From: UBA1413 sp964552955
GTDB lineage: Bacteria > Bacteroidota > Bacteroidia > Bacteroidales > Prolixibacteraceae
Reading direction: 5' to 3'
Length of the DNA: 64,000 nucleotides
NCBI GenBank assembly: GCA_964552955.1
Contig: CAZKIU010000006.1
Location: 45,968 to 109,967, forward strand
Shown here: positions 14,615 through 23,031 of the stretch, piece after piece
Layout of the letters: each line of letters begins with the position of its first letter
Position numbering within the stretch: position 1 is the first letter of the stretch
Position numbers and translations under genes: made by a program
The notes under the pieces: generated by a model
What the model saw: the letters and a program-made list of their open reading frames with translations, nothing else
Database searches by the model: none
What the model was told of the DNA's origin: nothing

Positions 14615-17600
14615 TCAGGCCTGGGCCTTGGCCACCTGTTTCACCTTTTTCTTCATGGTTTCGTAGACAATCGGGGTGGCCACGAATACTGAGGAGTAAG
14701 TCCCGACGCCAATCCCCACCAGCAGGGCAAAGATAAACCCGCGGATCGAGGCCCCACCGAAGAGGAAGATGGCGATCAGCACCACCAAAGTAGACAGCGA
14801 AGTGCTGAAGGTACGGCGCAGGGTACTGTTCATGGCGTGATTCATGTTGGTCAACGTATCGCGCTTCGGGTAGAGATGGGTATACTCCCTGATTCTGTCG
14901 AAGACAATCACCGTATCATTGATCGAATATCCGATCACCGTCAGGATGGCCGCAATAAACGCCTGGTCAATTTCGAGGGAGAAGGGTAGAATCCCCTTGA
15001 AGAGGGAGAAGGCCCCCAGGGTGATGATGGTATCGTGCGTCAGGGACACCACACCCCCCAGACCAAAGTTCCAGGTGCTGAAACGCACCAGGATGTAGAG
15101 GAAAATGGCCAGCAGGGCAAGGAAGACGGCAATGAAAGCATCGCGCTTGATATCATCGGAAATGGTCGGTCCTACCTTCTGGGAACTCATCCGGTAATCA
15201 GTGGAGAATTTTTCAAAAGGAATTTCGGGGAGGAATCCGCCGTCGGTCAACCCCTTGTAAAGGAGCTGTTCCACCTCGCCGTCTACGTTATCGCTCATAT
15301 CTTCTACCTTGAATTTGGTGGTAATCCTAACCTGATTGGCAGAGCCGAAGGTCTTTACCTCAGGCGCTGCACCATAGACATCGGCCAGAGCTTCCCTGAC
15401 ATCGGCCACTTTAACCTCCTGATCAAAGCGGACGGTATAAGTGCGGCCTCCCTGGAAGTCGATACCCAGGTCAAAACCACGGACGATGAAAGAGAGGATG
15501 GAAAGGGTAATCAGGGTACCTGAAATGTAATAGGCGATCTTGCGATTCTCGATGAACCTGATCTTGGTATTTCGCAGCCAGTTGGCCGTGGTCTTGGAGG
15601 TGAAGGTGATGTTGACATTCCTTTTGAGCTGCCATTCAAAGAGAATCCGGGTGATAAAGATAGCCGTAAAGAGGGAGGTCAGGATACCGATGATCAGGGT
15701 AGTAGCAAAACCCTTGATGGGGCCCGAGCCGAAGATATAAAGGACAATACCGGTCAGGAGGGTGGTCACCTGGCCGTCAATAATAGCGGAGTAGGCATTT
15801 TTGTACCCGTCGGTGATGGCCAGCTTCAGTCCTTTACCCGCCCAGACTTCCTCCTGGATACGTTCATAGATCAACACGTTGGCATCGACGGCCATACCCA
15901 TGGTCAACACAATACCGGCAATACCCGGCAGGGTGAGCACCGCACCGAGGGAAGCCAGAATCCCGACCAGGAAGAAAACGTTGAAGAGCAGGGCAATATT
16001 GGCCGCCAAACCGGCCTTGCGGCTGTAAAAGAAGAGCATGTAAAGCAACACCAGGAGGAAGGCGATTCCGAAGGAGGCAAACCCTGAGTTAATCGCTTCC
16101 TTACCCAGGGAAGGCCCGACAACCTCTTCCTGCATGATACGGGCCGGAGCCGGCATCTTTCCCGATTTCAGGATGTTGGCAAGGTCAGTGGCCTCCTCGA
16201 TGCTCTCCAGTCCGGTGATGCTCGAACGACCGCCGGTGATCTCATTCTGGACGGTAGGGAAGGAACGGACATAATTGTCGAGAACAATCGCTATCGATTT
16301 GTTGATGTTTTCCTTGGTCATGCGGGCCCAGGTTTTAGCCCCTTCGCTGTTCATGGACATGGAGACTTCGGGGCGCCCACCCATCTGGTCATAATCCTGA
16401 CGGGCATCGGTGATCACATCACCGGTAAGGGGAGCCTTGCCGTCGCGCGAGGTGGACTTCAGGGCAATCAGCCGGAAGTAACTGCCTTCCTTGTCGACGG
16501 AGTTGGCCGTCCAGCGGAAGAACATATTCCGGGGGAAGAGAGCGCGCACCTGCTCCCGGGCCAGCATCGCATTCACCTCCGAGGTGTCCTTGGCATGGGC
16601 TGTCCCAACCACCGGGCCGGGGAAGAGATTCCCCGTCTGATCGGTACTCGGGTTCAGGACGGCAAAGAGCGGATACTCCTTGCGGAAATTCTCCAGATCG
16701 GCAGGGGAAGCGCCATCCGCAATCGCAGAGGAGTCGCTTTTCATTTCGTCGAGCAGGGAGGTGGTTTCAGAAGCCGTCGCGCTGTTGGAAGTCAGCGTAT
16801 CGGTGGCGGCCACTTCTGCAAGAGAAGCCGGAGCCAGGGTATCGGCAGCCATAGAATCGGCAGCCACCGGCATGACAGAGGTCAGCTCCCTGATGCGCTG
16901 GTTGGCCTGTAGCATATAAGGATAGACTTCCTGGTTCTCATAGGTTTCCCAGAACTCCAACTGGGCCGTCCCCTGAAGGAGCTTACGCACACGCTCGGGA
17001 TTGTCGATCCCCGGAAGCTCTACGAGAATACGGCCCCGGGTCTGCAACTGCTGGATATTGGGCTGGGCCACCCCAAAACGGTCAATACGGGTCCGCAGCA
17101 CATTAAAGGAATTGTCAATGGCAGCATCGGTCTCCGTCCTGATCACTTTGAGAACATCTTCATTCGAGGAATCGAACTTGACCCTGTCTTTCAGCTCCAG
17201 CGTATTGAAGATCGCCGCTAAACGGGCATTGGGGTCGACCTCGGCAAAAGCCTGCCCAAAAAGGGTGACAAAATCCTGGGTGCTGTTGCGCTGCATCTCC
17301 ACCGCACGACGCAGGGCCACATTGAAGGTGGAATCAGTGCTGTAATTGGACATCGCCCTGATGACGTCGACCACCGACACCTCCAGGGTAACGTTCATCC
17401 CCCCCTTCAGGTCAAGCCCCAGATTCATCTCCAGCTCCTTGACCTCTTTAAACGTGAATTTTTTAATCCCCAGGAAGTTATAAACCTCCACCCCGGAAAT
17501 GGAATCCAGGTAGGCATATTCCTTGGCGGAATTGCCCTGGGCATACTCTTTTGCGCGGTTTTCGATCTGCTGCGCTTTCCAGGTGAAGGTCAACTGGTAG

Positions 17601-17656
17601 AGACAGACGGCCGCAAGCAAAATAGCAAAAGTAGTAATTGCTCCTTTGTTTTGCAT
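14615..17656 (-). CDS. secDF: Protein translocase subunit SecDF (fused SecD and SecF)
   Basis: SecDF uses the proton gradient to assist SecYEG-mediated export from the periplasmic side. The 1013-residue protein joins SecD (about residues 1-690) and SecF (about 700-1013). Visible features are the first membrane segment (residues 6-24), ELEMNLGLDLKGGMNVTLEV, the large P1 head domain, and DLANILKSGKMPAPARI before the SecD membrane bundle with LTLPGIAGIVLTMGMAVDANV. The SecF half shows GFDLGIDFQGGRTYTV and YSINDTVIVFDRIRE. A Ser/Ala/Thr-rich stretch at about residues 262-310 is a low-complexity insertion in P1. Fusion of SecD with SecF is the rule in Bacteroidota. Confidence 0.97.
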   Translation of the reverse strand: MQNKGAITTFAILLAAVCLYQLTFTWKAQQIENRAKEYAQGNSAKEYAYLDSISGVEVYNFLGIKKFTFKEVKELEMNLGLDLKGGMNVTLEVSVVDVIRAMSNYSTDSTFNVALRRAVEMQRNSTQDFVTLFGQAFAEVDPNARLAAIFNTLELKDRVKFDSSNEDVLKVIRTETDAAIDNSFNVLRTRIDRFGVAQPNIQQLQTRGRILVELPGIDNPERVRKLLQGTAQLEFWETYENQEVYPYMLQANQRIRELTSVMPVAADSMAADTLAPASLAEVAATDTLTSNSATASETTSLLDEMKSDSSAIADGASPADLENFRKEYPLFAVLNPSTDQTGNLFPGPVVGTAHAKDTSEVNAMLAREQVRALFPRNMFFRWTANSVDKEGSYFRLIALKSTSRDGKAPLTGDVITDARQDYDQMGGRPEVSMSMNSEGAKTWARMTKENINKSIAIVLDNYVRSFPTVQNEITGGRSSITGLESIEEATDLANILKSGKMPAPARIMQEEVVGPSLGKEAINSGFASFGIAFLLVLLYMLFFYSRKAGLAANIALLFNVFFLVGILASLGAVLTLPGIAGIVLTMGMAVDANVLIYERIQEEVWAGKGLKLAITDGYKNAYSAIIDGQVTTLLTGIVLYIFGSGPIKGFATTLIIGILTSLFTAIFITRILFEWQLKRNVNITFTSKTTANWLRNTKIRFIENRKIAYYISGTLITLSILSFIVRGFDLGIDFQGGRTYTVRFDQEVKVADVREALADVYGAAPEVKTFGSANQVRITTKFKVEDMSDNVDGEVEQLLYKGLTDGGFLPEIPFEKFSTDYRMSSQKVGPTISDDIKRDAFIAVFLALLAIFLYILVRFSTWNFGLGGVVSLTHDTIITLGAFSLFKGILPFSLEIDQAFIAAILTVIGYSINDTVIVFDRIREYTHLYPKRDTLTNMNHAMNSTLRRTFSTSLSTLVVLIAIFLFGGASIRGFIFALLVGIGVGTYSSVFVATPIVYETMKKKVKQVAKAQA

Positions 17657-17780
17657 AACTGTTTAAATATTAGGTAATTAATAATCTCATGATCCATGAA
17701 GACGCCGGTCTCAGTAAGCGCGATGCGCCAGATGAAGGCTACCGGCAAAGCCTGGAGCGCGCCCCGTTCCAGCGGGGCGG

Positions 17781-18179
17781 TCAGGAAAGTGGGGGCAAAT
17801 CGTCGGGGTTGACGTAATGGTAACACCGGTGCGTGACCAGGTTACGGATTTCCATGAGGGCATGGGGCTGTTCCATTGCTTCGGCTTTGCGCAGGACACT
17901 CATGCGAGCCTTGAGTTGTCGCACCAGAAAACGGTTCCATTTCTCCTGGTCAGCCCGGGGATAGACTGTTTTTTCTCCCGGGGCCTTCAGGTTCAGCGGG
18001 CTCTGAAGGGTACAGAGCAAACCGGTTGAAACGACCTTCTCTTGGTCATGGCCCGTTTCTGTCTGGTCTTTGGCGACCGGATCATGGTACCGGTCAAATA
18101 CCCAGGCCGCCGACAACAGGAGCAGGAATAATCCCAGCCTGAGGCAGTTTTCTCTGGATATGTATTTGAAAAGTTTCAC
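17781..18179 (-). CDS. Hypothetical single-pass membrane protein
   Basis: I do not recognise this 132-residue protein. It has one hydrophobic segment at about residues 13-28 (CLRLGLFLLLLSAAWVF) preceded by positively charged residues, then a hydrophilic domain likely outside the cytoplasm. The domain contains a basic, helix-prone region (RQLKARMSVLRKAEAM) and an end with HRCYHYVNPDDLPPLS. A complete Bacteroidota promoter (18200-18230) sits immediately upstream, which argues that this is a real gene. It lies 124 bp upstream of secDF on the same strand; co-transcription with secDF is possible since no terminator separates them. Confidence 0.6.
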   Translation of the reverse strand: MKLFKYISRENCLRLGLFLLLLSAAWVFDRYHDPVAKDQTETGHDQEKVVSTGLLCTLQSPLNLKAPGEKTVYPRADQEKWNRFLVRQLKARMSVLRKAEAMEQPHALMEIRNLVTHRCYHYVNPDDLPPLS

Positions 18180-18199
18180 CTGAATCCTTTTGGCGGACG

Positions 18200-18230
18200 C
18201 AAATATACAGTTTATGAGAAGATTGTCAAA
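18200..18230 (-). promoter_or_regulatory. Promoter of the small membrane protein gene (and possibly secDF)
   Basis: On the minus strand, -33 TTTG (18227-18230), a 19-bp spacer and -7 TATATTTG (18200-18207) make a full consensus match. The predicted start near 18193 gives a leader of about 14 nt. Confidence 0.75.
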
Positions 18231-18295
18231 AAAGGAAGGAAAATTTTAAGGCCGTTTGCGGGAGGCAGGGAGGCGTCACAGCCGGTGGTGTGGGC

Positions 18296-18748
18296 TCACG
18301 GTTTGGGCTGCATAGGGCGCTGACGGCGAAGGGTCATCTCCAGCTTGCCATAATCGATCAGTGCCCGGTGGCTGAGAAGGAAATCACTTCCCATGAGACC
18401 GCAGATCTTTTTGCCCACGGCACGGTAATAGAGCGCGTTGACAGAGGTCAGATCGAGAAGGGCGACCTTCATGGAGGGGATGGTCCATTCACCGGCAGTG
18501 AACTCGTGGAGCATCCCCAGGGAAGTGTCCAGGGTCGCCGTGCCGATGCCCGCCGACTGAATCGTCATCCCCTCCTCCGCGGCAAGAGGAGTGTAGAAGC
18601 CTTCCAGCGTCAGGTCAAAAACGGTCTTGGAGGCCCCGGTATCGATCACCCAGGTCAATTCCTCCCCTCCCGCAAAACGGGAAGTCAGCACCAGGTGGTA
18701 GTTGTTTTCTTCGAGTTCCACCAGTTGAAGAGGAATGACATGCTTCAT
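18296..18748 (-). CDS. Retropepsin-like aspartic protease
   Basis: This 150-residue protein has the single-domain clan AA protease pattern. The catalytic motif is VIDTGASKTVFD with D36. A central flap-like beta region with GIGTATLDTS follows, and the second hydrophobic-hydrophobic-Gly motif ICGLMGSDFL is near residue 118. Such proteins act as homodimers, each giving one Asp. No signal peptide is evident, so it is probably cytoplasmic. Substrates of bacterial members are mostly unknown. It lies downstream of mdh on the same strand but is separated by the terminator at 18825-18857. I see no consensus promoter directly in front. Confidence 0.82.
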   Translation of the reverse strand: MKHVIPLQLVELEENNYHLVLTSRFAGGEELTWVIDTGASKTVFDLTLEGFYTPLAAEEGMTIQSAGIGTATLDTSLGMLHEFTAGEWTIPSMKVALLDLTSVNALYYRAVGKKICGLMGSDFLLSHRALIDYGKLEMTLRRQRPMQPKP

Positions 18749-18824
18749 GCTTCAATAAAAAATGGCCGGATCCGCTTCCGGAGGCCGCAGGTAAAACAAA
18801 TGACAAGTTCACTCACGTCTTCCC

Positions 18825-18857
18825 TAAAAACAAAAACGGATGGCCGCAGCCATCCGT
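18825..18857 (-). terminator. Terminator of mdh
   Basis: A perfect 9-bp stem, ACGGATGGC (18836-18844) and GCCATCCGT (18849-18857), with a CGCA loop is followed on the minus strand by a T-rich tract (18825-18835). It starts about 20 bp after the mdh stop. Confidence 0.85.
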
Positions 18858-18877
18858 TGAATATTTTCATGGATTTA

Positions 18878-19813
18878 TCAAAGAATATTCATCCCGTCAA
18901 GGACGTCCATTATTTTCTTAACGGCATGGGCTGAATTGTTGAGGAGTTCTTTCTCCTGGTCATTGAGGCCCACCTCGATGATCTGTTCTACGCCATTTTT
19001 GCCGAGTTTCACAGGCACGCCCACGAACATATTGTCGAGGCCGTATTCGCCTTCGAGTTTCACACAGCAGGGGAAAATCCGTTTCTGGTCAAGGACAATG
19101 GCCTCCACCATCTGAGCGGCAGCCGACCCAGGGGCATACCAGGCGGAGGTGCCCATCAGGTTGACCAGTTCACCACCACCATTGATGGTTCTTTTCACGA
19201 TGGCATCGAGTTTTTCACTATCGATCAGTTCCGTAACGGGAATTCCCGAAACCGTGGTATAGCGCGGCAGGGGAACCATGGTATCCCCATGTCCACCCAT
19301 CAGAAGGGCCTGGATGTCACGCGGAGAGACATCAAGGGCTTCGGCCAGGAAAGCACGGTAACGGGCGGTATCCAGAATACCGGCCATCCCCATCACTTTG
19401 GTCCTGGGCAGCCGTGCACTCACATACGCGGCATAGGTCATGACATCCAACGGATTGGAGACAATGACGATTTTGGCCTCCGGACTGTACTTCACCACAT
19501 TCTCAGTGACGCTCTTCACGATACCGGCATTGATCGAAATCAAATCATCACGGCTCATCCCTGGCTTGCGGGGTACTCCCGAGGTGATCACCACCACTTC
19601 CGAACCGGCGGTCTTCGCATAATCATTTGTTGATCCCGTCAAACGGGTATCATAATAATTCACCGGGGCTGTCTGCCAGAGATCCAGAGATTTACCCTCA
19701 CTGACTCCCTCTTTGATGTCAACTAATACGACTTCCTGTACGATGTTCTTCTGGGCGATGACCTGGGCACAAGTGGCACCCACATTGCCTGCTCCGACGA
19801 CTGTTACCTTCAT
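18878..19813 (-). CDS. mdh: Malate dehydrogenase (LDH-like type)
   Basis: This cytoplasmic TCA-cycle enzyme interconverts malate and oxaloacetate with NAD. The 311-residue protein shows the Rossmann motif VVGAGNVGATCA at the N-terminus, ITSGVPRKPGMSRDDL (substrate-binding arginines in the mobile loop), SNPLDVMTYAAY, MAGILDTARYRAFLA and the catalytic histidine motif GGHGDTMVPL. Arginine-containing loops fit malate rather than lactate specificity. It has its own -7 element (19853-19860) and terminator, so it appears monocistronic. Confidence 0.96.
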   Translation of the reverse strand: MKVTVVGAGNVGATCAQVIAQKNIVQEVVLVDIKEGVSEGKSLDLWQTAPVNYYDTRLTGSTNDYAKTAGSEVVVITSGVPRKPGMSRDDLISINAGIVKSVTENVVKYSPEAKIVIVSNPLDVMTYAAYVSARLPRTKVMGMAGILDTARYRAFLAEALDVSPRDIQALLMGGHGDTMVPLPRYTTVSGIPVTELIDSEKLDAIVKRTINGGGELVNLMGTSAWYAPGSAAAQMVEAIVLDQKRIFPCCVKLEGEYGLDNMFVGVPVKLGKNGVEQIIEVGLNDQEKELLNNSAHAVKKIMDVLDGMNIL

Positions 19814-19852
19814 GATTTATTTTTTTATATCTCAGCTTGTTAAAACGAGCTG

Positions 19853-19860
19853 CAAATATA
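19853..19860 (-). promoter_or_regulatory. -7 promoter element of mdh
   Basis: TATATTTG on the minus strand lies 40 bp before the mdh start. No TTTG is seen at the expected -33 distance. Confidence 0.5.
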
Positions 19861-19925
19861 TACGATTTTTCTTGTTGAAAAATCACAAGCAGGGGGGAGA
19901 GGATTCCCTGTTAACATTTTAATAA

Positions 19926-20678
19926 TCAAAAATTGAGCATCTCCTTCAGGTTCTTATACCCTGACTTGCTGACCTTAAGTTTGGTTTTATCGTGAAGGAT
20001 GGCGATGTAGGATTCCTTCTCATATTGCTGAAGCTGAGCGATCTGGTCTACCCTGACGATGAAGGAGCGGTGGATTCGGGAAAAGTTGCGGGGGTCGAGG
20101 GCATTCTCGAAATAGTGCATGGTCTTCTGCTTCATGAACCTCCCTTCCGGAGTGTATATCATCACGTAATCATCGAGCGATTCGATATAGCGGATCTGAT
20201 CAGCAGGAATGATGTGTATTTTGTGTCTGTCCTTGACCACCACCCGGTCGAGGTACTCCTCCCTGGGGAAGCTGGTGATTTTTTCAACCATGTCTTCGTG
20301 TTCCGTATCACGGGTAAGCCGCTCCTTCACCTTCTCCAGGGCCCCCTGGAGTCTTTCCCTTGAAAAAGGTTTGAGCAGATAATCAGCGGCATTGAATTCA
20401 AAGGCCTTCAGGGCATACTGGTCATAAGCGGTGGTAAAAATGATCTCGGGATGGTGGTCAATGAGTTCCAGCATCTCGAATCCCGTAATTTTGGGCATCT
20501 GAATATCCAGAAATACCAGGTCGGGTTTCAGTTCATTGATGGCTTTGACCCCTTCAAAGCCATTCTCACACTCGCCAAGGATTTCCAGATCGGCATGCTC
20601 CCCCAGGTATGAACGCAGCAGTTTCCTGGCGAGCTCTTCATCTTCTATGATCAGTGTTCTGATTTTATCGCTGTTCAT
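19926..20678 (-). CDS. LytTR-family response regulator
   Basis: The 250-residue protein has an N-terminal receiver domain with acidic residues IEDEE (11-15), phospho-acceptor D58 in VFLDIQMP, a Thr/Ala pair in IIFTTAYD and the lysine in YLLKPFSRERL. A C-terminal LytTR DNA-binding domain covers about residues 145-250 (DRHKIHIIPADQIRYIESL, ARIHRSFIV-like segment). It overlaps the histidine kinase gene by 4 bp (ATGA), so the two are translationally coupled. With the LiaF-like proteins upstream in the operon, it probably controls a cell-envelope stress response; target promoters are not identifiable here. Confidence 0.93.
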   Translation of the reverse strand: MNSDKIRTLIIEDEELARKLLRSYLGEHADLEILGECENGFEGVKAINELKPDLVFLDIQMPKITGFEMLELIDHHPEIIFTTAYDQYALKAFEFNAADYLLKPFSRERLQGALEKVKERLTRDTEHEDMVEKITSFPREEYLDRVVVKDRHKIHIIPADQIRYIESLDDYVMIYTPEGRFMKQKTMHYFENALDPRNFSRIHRSFIVRVDQIAQLQQYEKESYIAILHDKTKLKVSKSGYKNLKEMLNF

Positions 20679-21724
20679 GATGCTTTATTTTGAGGTATGG
20701 TTAATGTGACGGAAAAATGTTTGCGGGTATCTCTGATCTTCAGCAATGCCGGGTTGCCATAGATGATCTGCAGCCTTTCCCGGATATTGCGTAAACCGAT
20801 GCCCTCCCCCTTTTTACTCCGGATATCCGAATCGTAGGAGTTGCTTACCGTGATTTCCAGAAACTCCCCGTTGCAGGAGGCCTCGGTCAGAATCTCCACT
20901 GGTTCGGTGGCTTCGTAGACCCCGTACTTGATGGCATTCTCATAGACCGGCTGAAGGATCATATTGGGTATCTGGGCTTTAAAACAATTTTCATCCACCC
21001 TGAACACCGGTTGCAGCTTGCTGCCGAAACGAACCTTTTCAATAGAAAGGTATAGTTTGTTGTTTTCCAGCTCGGTGCCAAAAGTCACCTTCTCATTCTG
21101 CCCATGTTTCAGGGAGTAACGCATCAGCGTCGACAGATTGATGACCATCTCCTGGGCCCGCGGCGGATCGGATATGGTCAGCGAAGAGATGCTGTTCAGA
21201 CTGTTGAAAAGAAAATGGGGATTGATCTGCGATTTCAGGGCGTGCAGCTCAGCTTCCCTGATCAGGGACTTCAACTCCCCCTCCCTTTTGACCTTCTCCT
21301 TGAAATTCTGGTAATAAATGATGGCCATAAAGAAGAAGACATAAAACACATAGAGGAGGTAACCCGAGAGAAAACGGGCCGGAAGACTCATGGTCAGATA
21401 ATCCTTCAGGGCGGGTGTGATCAGACCGATCAACAAGGTAGAGATGTAAACCCAGATCAGGATGAAAATTGTGGCTGCGACCAGGTGAAAAACCAACAGC
21501 TTCAGCCAGGTATTGGACTCTATCGTATTGTATTTGACCACATACCAGATATTCAGCGCCAGGGAGGCAAAGAGAAGGTATTGGACAAAGCTGTTGACAA
21601 CCGATTGTTCGATGGGCACCGCATAGTAATTCCAACTGATCAGCGCATTAGCGGCTGAAAAGAGAACCCAGAAAAGCCCGTAAATAAACAGCAAACGGGA
21701 ATTAGAGAGCAGCGGATGTTTCAT
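20675..21724 (-). CDS. LytS-type sensor histidine kinase
   Basis: The 349-residue protein has about four N-terminal membrane segments (residues 11-30, 45-64, 74-104, 117-138), a short coiled linker and a His_kinase (PF06580-type) domain. The phospho-acceptor is H170 in QINPHFLFNSLNSIS. The ATPase part shows MILQPVYENAIKYG (N box) and GEGIGLRNIRERL (G box). It has no large extracytoplasmic sensor, so it may sense the membrane or be controlled by the LiaF-like protein encoded just upstream (5-bp gap). It is coupled to the LytTR regulator downstream. Confidence 0.93.
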   Translation of the reverse strand: MKHPLLSNSRLLFIYGLFWVLFSAANALISWNYYAVPIEQSVVNSFVQYLLFASLALNIWYVVKYNTIESNTWLKLLVFHLVAATIFILIWVYISTLLIGLITPALKDYLTMSLPARFLSGYLLYVFYVFFFMAIIYYQNFKEKVKREGELKSLIREAELHALKSQINPHFLFNSLNSISSLTISDPPRAQEMVINLSTLMRYSLKHGQNEKVTFGTELENNKLYLSIEKVRFGSKLQPVFRVDENCFKAQIPNMILQPVYENAIKYGVYEATEPVEILTEASCNGEFLEITVSNSYDSDIRSKKGEGIGLRNIRERLQIIYGNPALLKIRDTRKHFSVTLTIPQNKAS

Positions 21725-21729
21725 CTAAC

Positions 21730-22431
21730 TTAGAAATTTTTCACTTCAACGCCCCCAAAAGCCGTAAATCCTCTTATGATCAACGTCTTACCAAGGTTTA
21801 GATAATCAGGAACGATCGATCCCCGCTTATCGGTGAAGGCGCCGAAAATGGTGGTCACTTCATTCTTGACAATCCAGTCGGGGGGCACTTTAAATCCTGT
21901 CCCGCCAAACAGGCTGACGCAATCCACCACGGCACCGTTTTCGGAGAGGGTCACATTCCGGAGGTCATACTCCGAACCGCCAAAGATAGAGGTGGTTTTG
22001 CCGCCCACCAGGTTTTGGGAGTTGACAATGATTTCGCGGCCGCCGAAGATGACAAAATCGTCAAAATAGTTCATGTTCTTGGGGCCTTCGCTATTCAGCT
22101 TCTTTTCGGGCTGTTTGTAGCGCAGCAGCATGATCACCCCGGCTGCGACCAAAAGGGCAGGCCAGAAAAGCCTTCTTAATTCCCAGGGGACATGCATAAA
22201 ATGCGGGACCATAAAGGCGACACCGAGCACAATCAGAATCCAGCCTGAAGTCTGGTTGCCGTTGATCAGTGTCACAACACCAATGACGACCAGCAATGAT
22301 TGCCATGAAATAACCATGTCGCCCACTGATTCGGGAAGGATGTGGAGTTTCTCCAGCATCCAGAGCGTGCCGAAAATGATCAGCACCACCCCGAACAAAA
22401 ACCTCCTGTTGCTTCCTTGTTGTAATTCCAT
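21730..22431 (-). CDS. LiaF-like membrane protein (DUF5668 plus LiaF C-terminal domain)
   Basis: This 233-residue protein has four hydrophobic segments in its first 125 residues, in the DUF5668/LiaI-like arrangement of short hairpins (VVLIIFGTLWMLEKL, LLVVIGVVTLI, ILIVLGVAFMVPHF and LLVAAGVIMLL). A C-terminal domain follows with repeated glycine-rich beta turns: FIFGGREIIV-type, TSIFGGSEYDL, SLFGGTGFKVP, TIFGAFTDKRG and TAFGGVEVKNF. These five repeats are typical of the cell-wall-active antibiotic response (LiaF/VraT-like) domain. LiaF inhibits the LiaS kinase in Firmicutes; here the adjacent kinase is LytS-type. A sensor or inhibitor role is inferred from the neighbourhood. Confidence 0.85.
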   Translation of the reverse strand: MELQQGSNRRFLFGVVLIIFGTLWMLEKLHILPESVGDMVISWQSLLVVIGVVTLINGNQTSGWILIVLGVAFMVPHFMHVPWELRRLFWPALLVAAGVIMLLRYKQPEKKLNSEGPKNMNYFDDFVIFGGREIIVNSQNLVGGKTTSIFGGSEYDLRNVTLSENGAVVDCVSLFGGTGFKVPPDWIVKNEVTTIFGAFTDKRGSIVPDYLNLGKTLIIRGFTAFGGVEVKNF

Positions 22432-22533
22432 GACTACCTGATTTTTTTATCTAAATGTACTATTAAAACCACTCACCCGCACCTCATTTTCGGTAAATAT
22501 AATCCTTCTGCCGGTAAAACAGACCCTGTGGCG

Positions 22534-22926
22534 CTAAAGTTTGCGCAGCACCAGGGCCGCACCCGCCACGATCAGAAATAAAGGGAAAATCAGCGAAAAG
22601 GAAAAGCCGGGAATATGGAATATCTTGGGGATCAGGAAAACTCCTCCCAGGACCACCAGAACCCATCCTCCGGTCCGTTTGCCGGCTACCATCACCAGTC
22701 CGATGATGACCAACACCATTGGCCAGGAAAAAAGAATCCGGCCCAGATGTTTAAAAACGGTAAAAAAAGGCTGGAACAACTGATCGATGTGGAAATGAAC
22801 GCCTATCTGCTGCAGCAGCCAGAGGGTTCCTATGGCAATCAGTATGATCGCCAATACCAGTTTGGACCGGTCGTCCCCATGTTGGCTTTCTGATGGAAGC
22901 GGTTGATCGCCTTTACTTTTTTCCAT
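22534..22926 (-). CDS. DUF5668 small membrane protein
   Basis: This 130-residue protein has a charged N-terminus (KSKGDQPLPSES) and four membrane segments (VLAIILIAIGTLWLLQQIG, GRILFSWPMVLVIIGLVMVA, GWVLVVLGGVFLIPKIF, LIFPLFLIVAGAALVL). Its layout repeats that of the N-terminal half of the LiaF-like protein downstream, for example LIAIGTLWLLQQIG against IIFGTLWMLEKL. So it looks like a paralogue without the extracytoplasmic domain. It is the first gene of the four-gene envelope-stress operon; the gap to the next gene is 102 bp. Its function is unknown. Confidence 0.82.
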   Translation of the reverse strand: MEKSKGDQPLPSESQHGDDRSKLVLAIILIAIGTLWLLQQIGVHFHIDQLFQPFFTVFKHLGRILFSWPMVLVIIGLVMVAGKRTGGWVLVVLGGVFLIPKIFHIPGFSFSLIFPLFLIVAGAALVLRKL

Positions 22927-22951
22927 GACGTGAAAAGATTAAACTTTAGGT

Positions 22952-22959
22952 CAAAGCTA
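22952..22959 (-). promoter_or_regulatory. -7 promoter element of the LiaF-like/LytS/LytTR operon
   Basis: TAGCTTTG on the minus strand lies 26 bp before the first start codon and matches TAnnTTTG. There is no evident -33 TTTG, which could mean the operon needs an activator. Confidence 0.45.
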
Positions 22960-23031
22960 ACAACTTCCCGCAAGCCAGGTCCGGAGGATTCGGCTAGTTG
23001 ATGCAAATTGCCGGTAAATGAATGGAATCGG

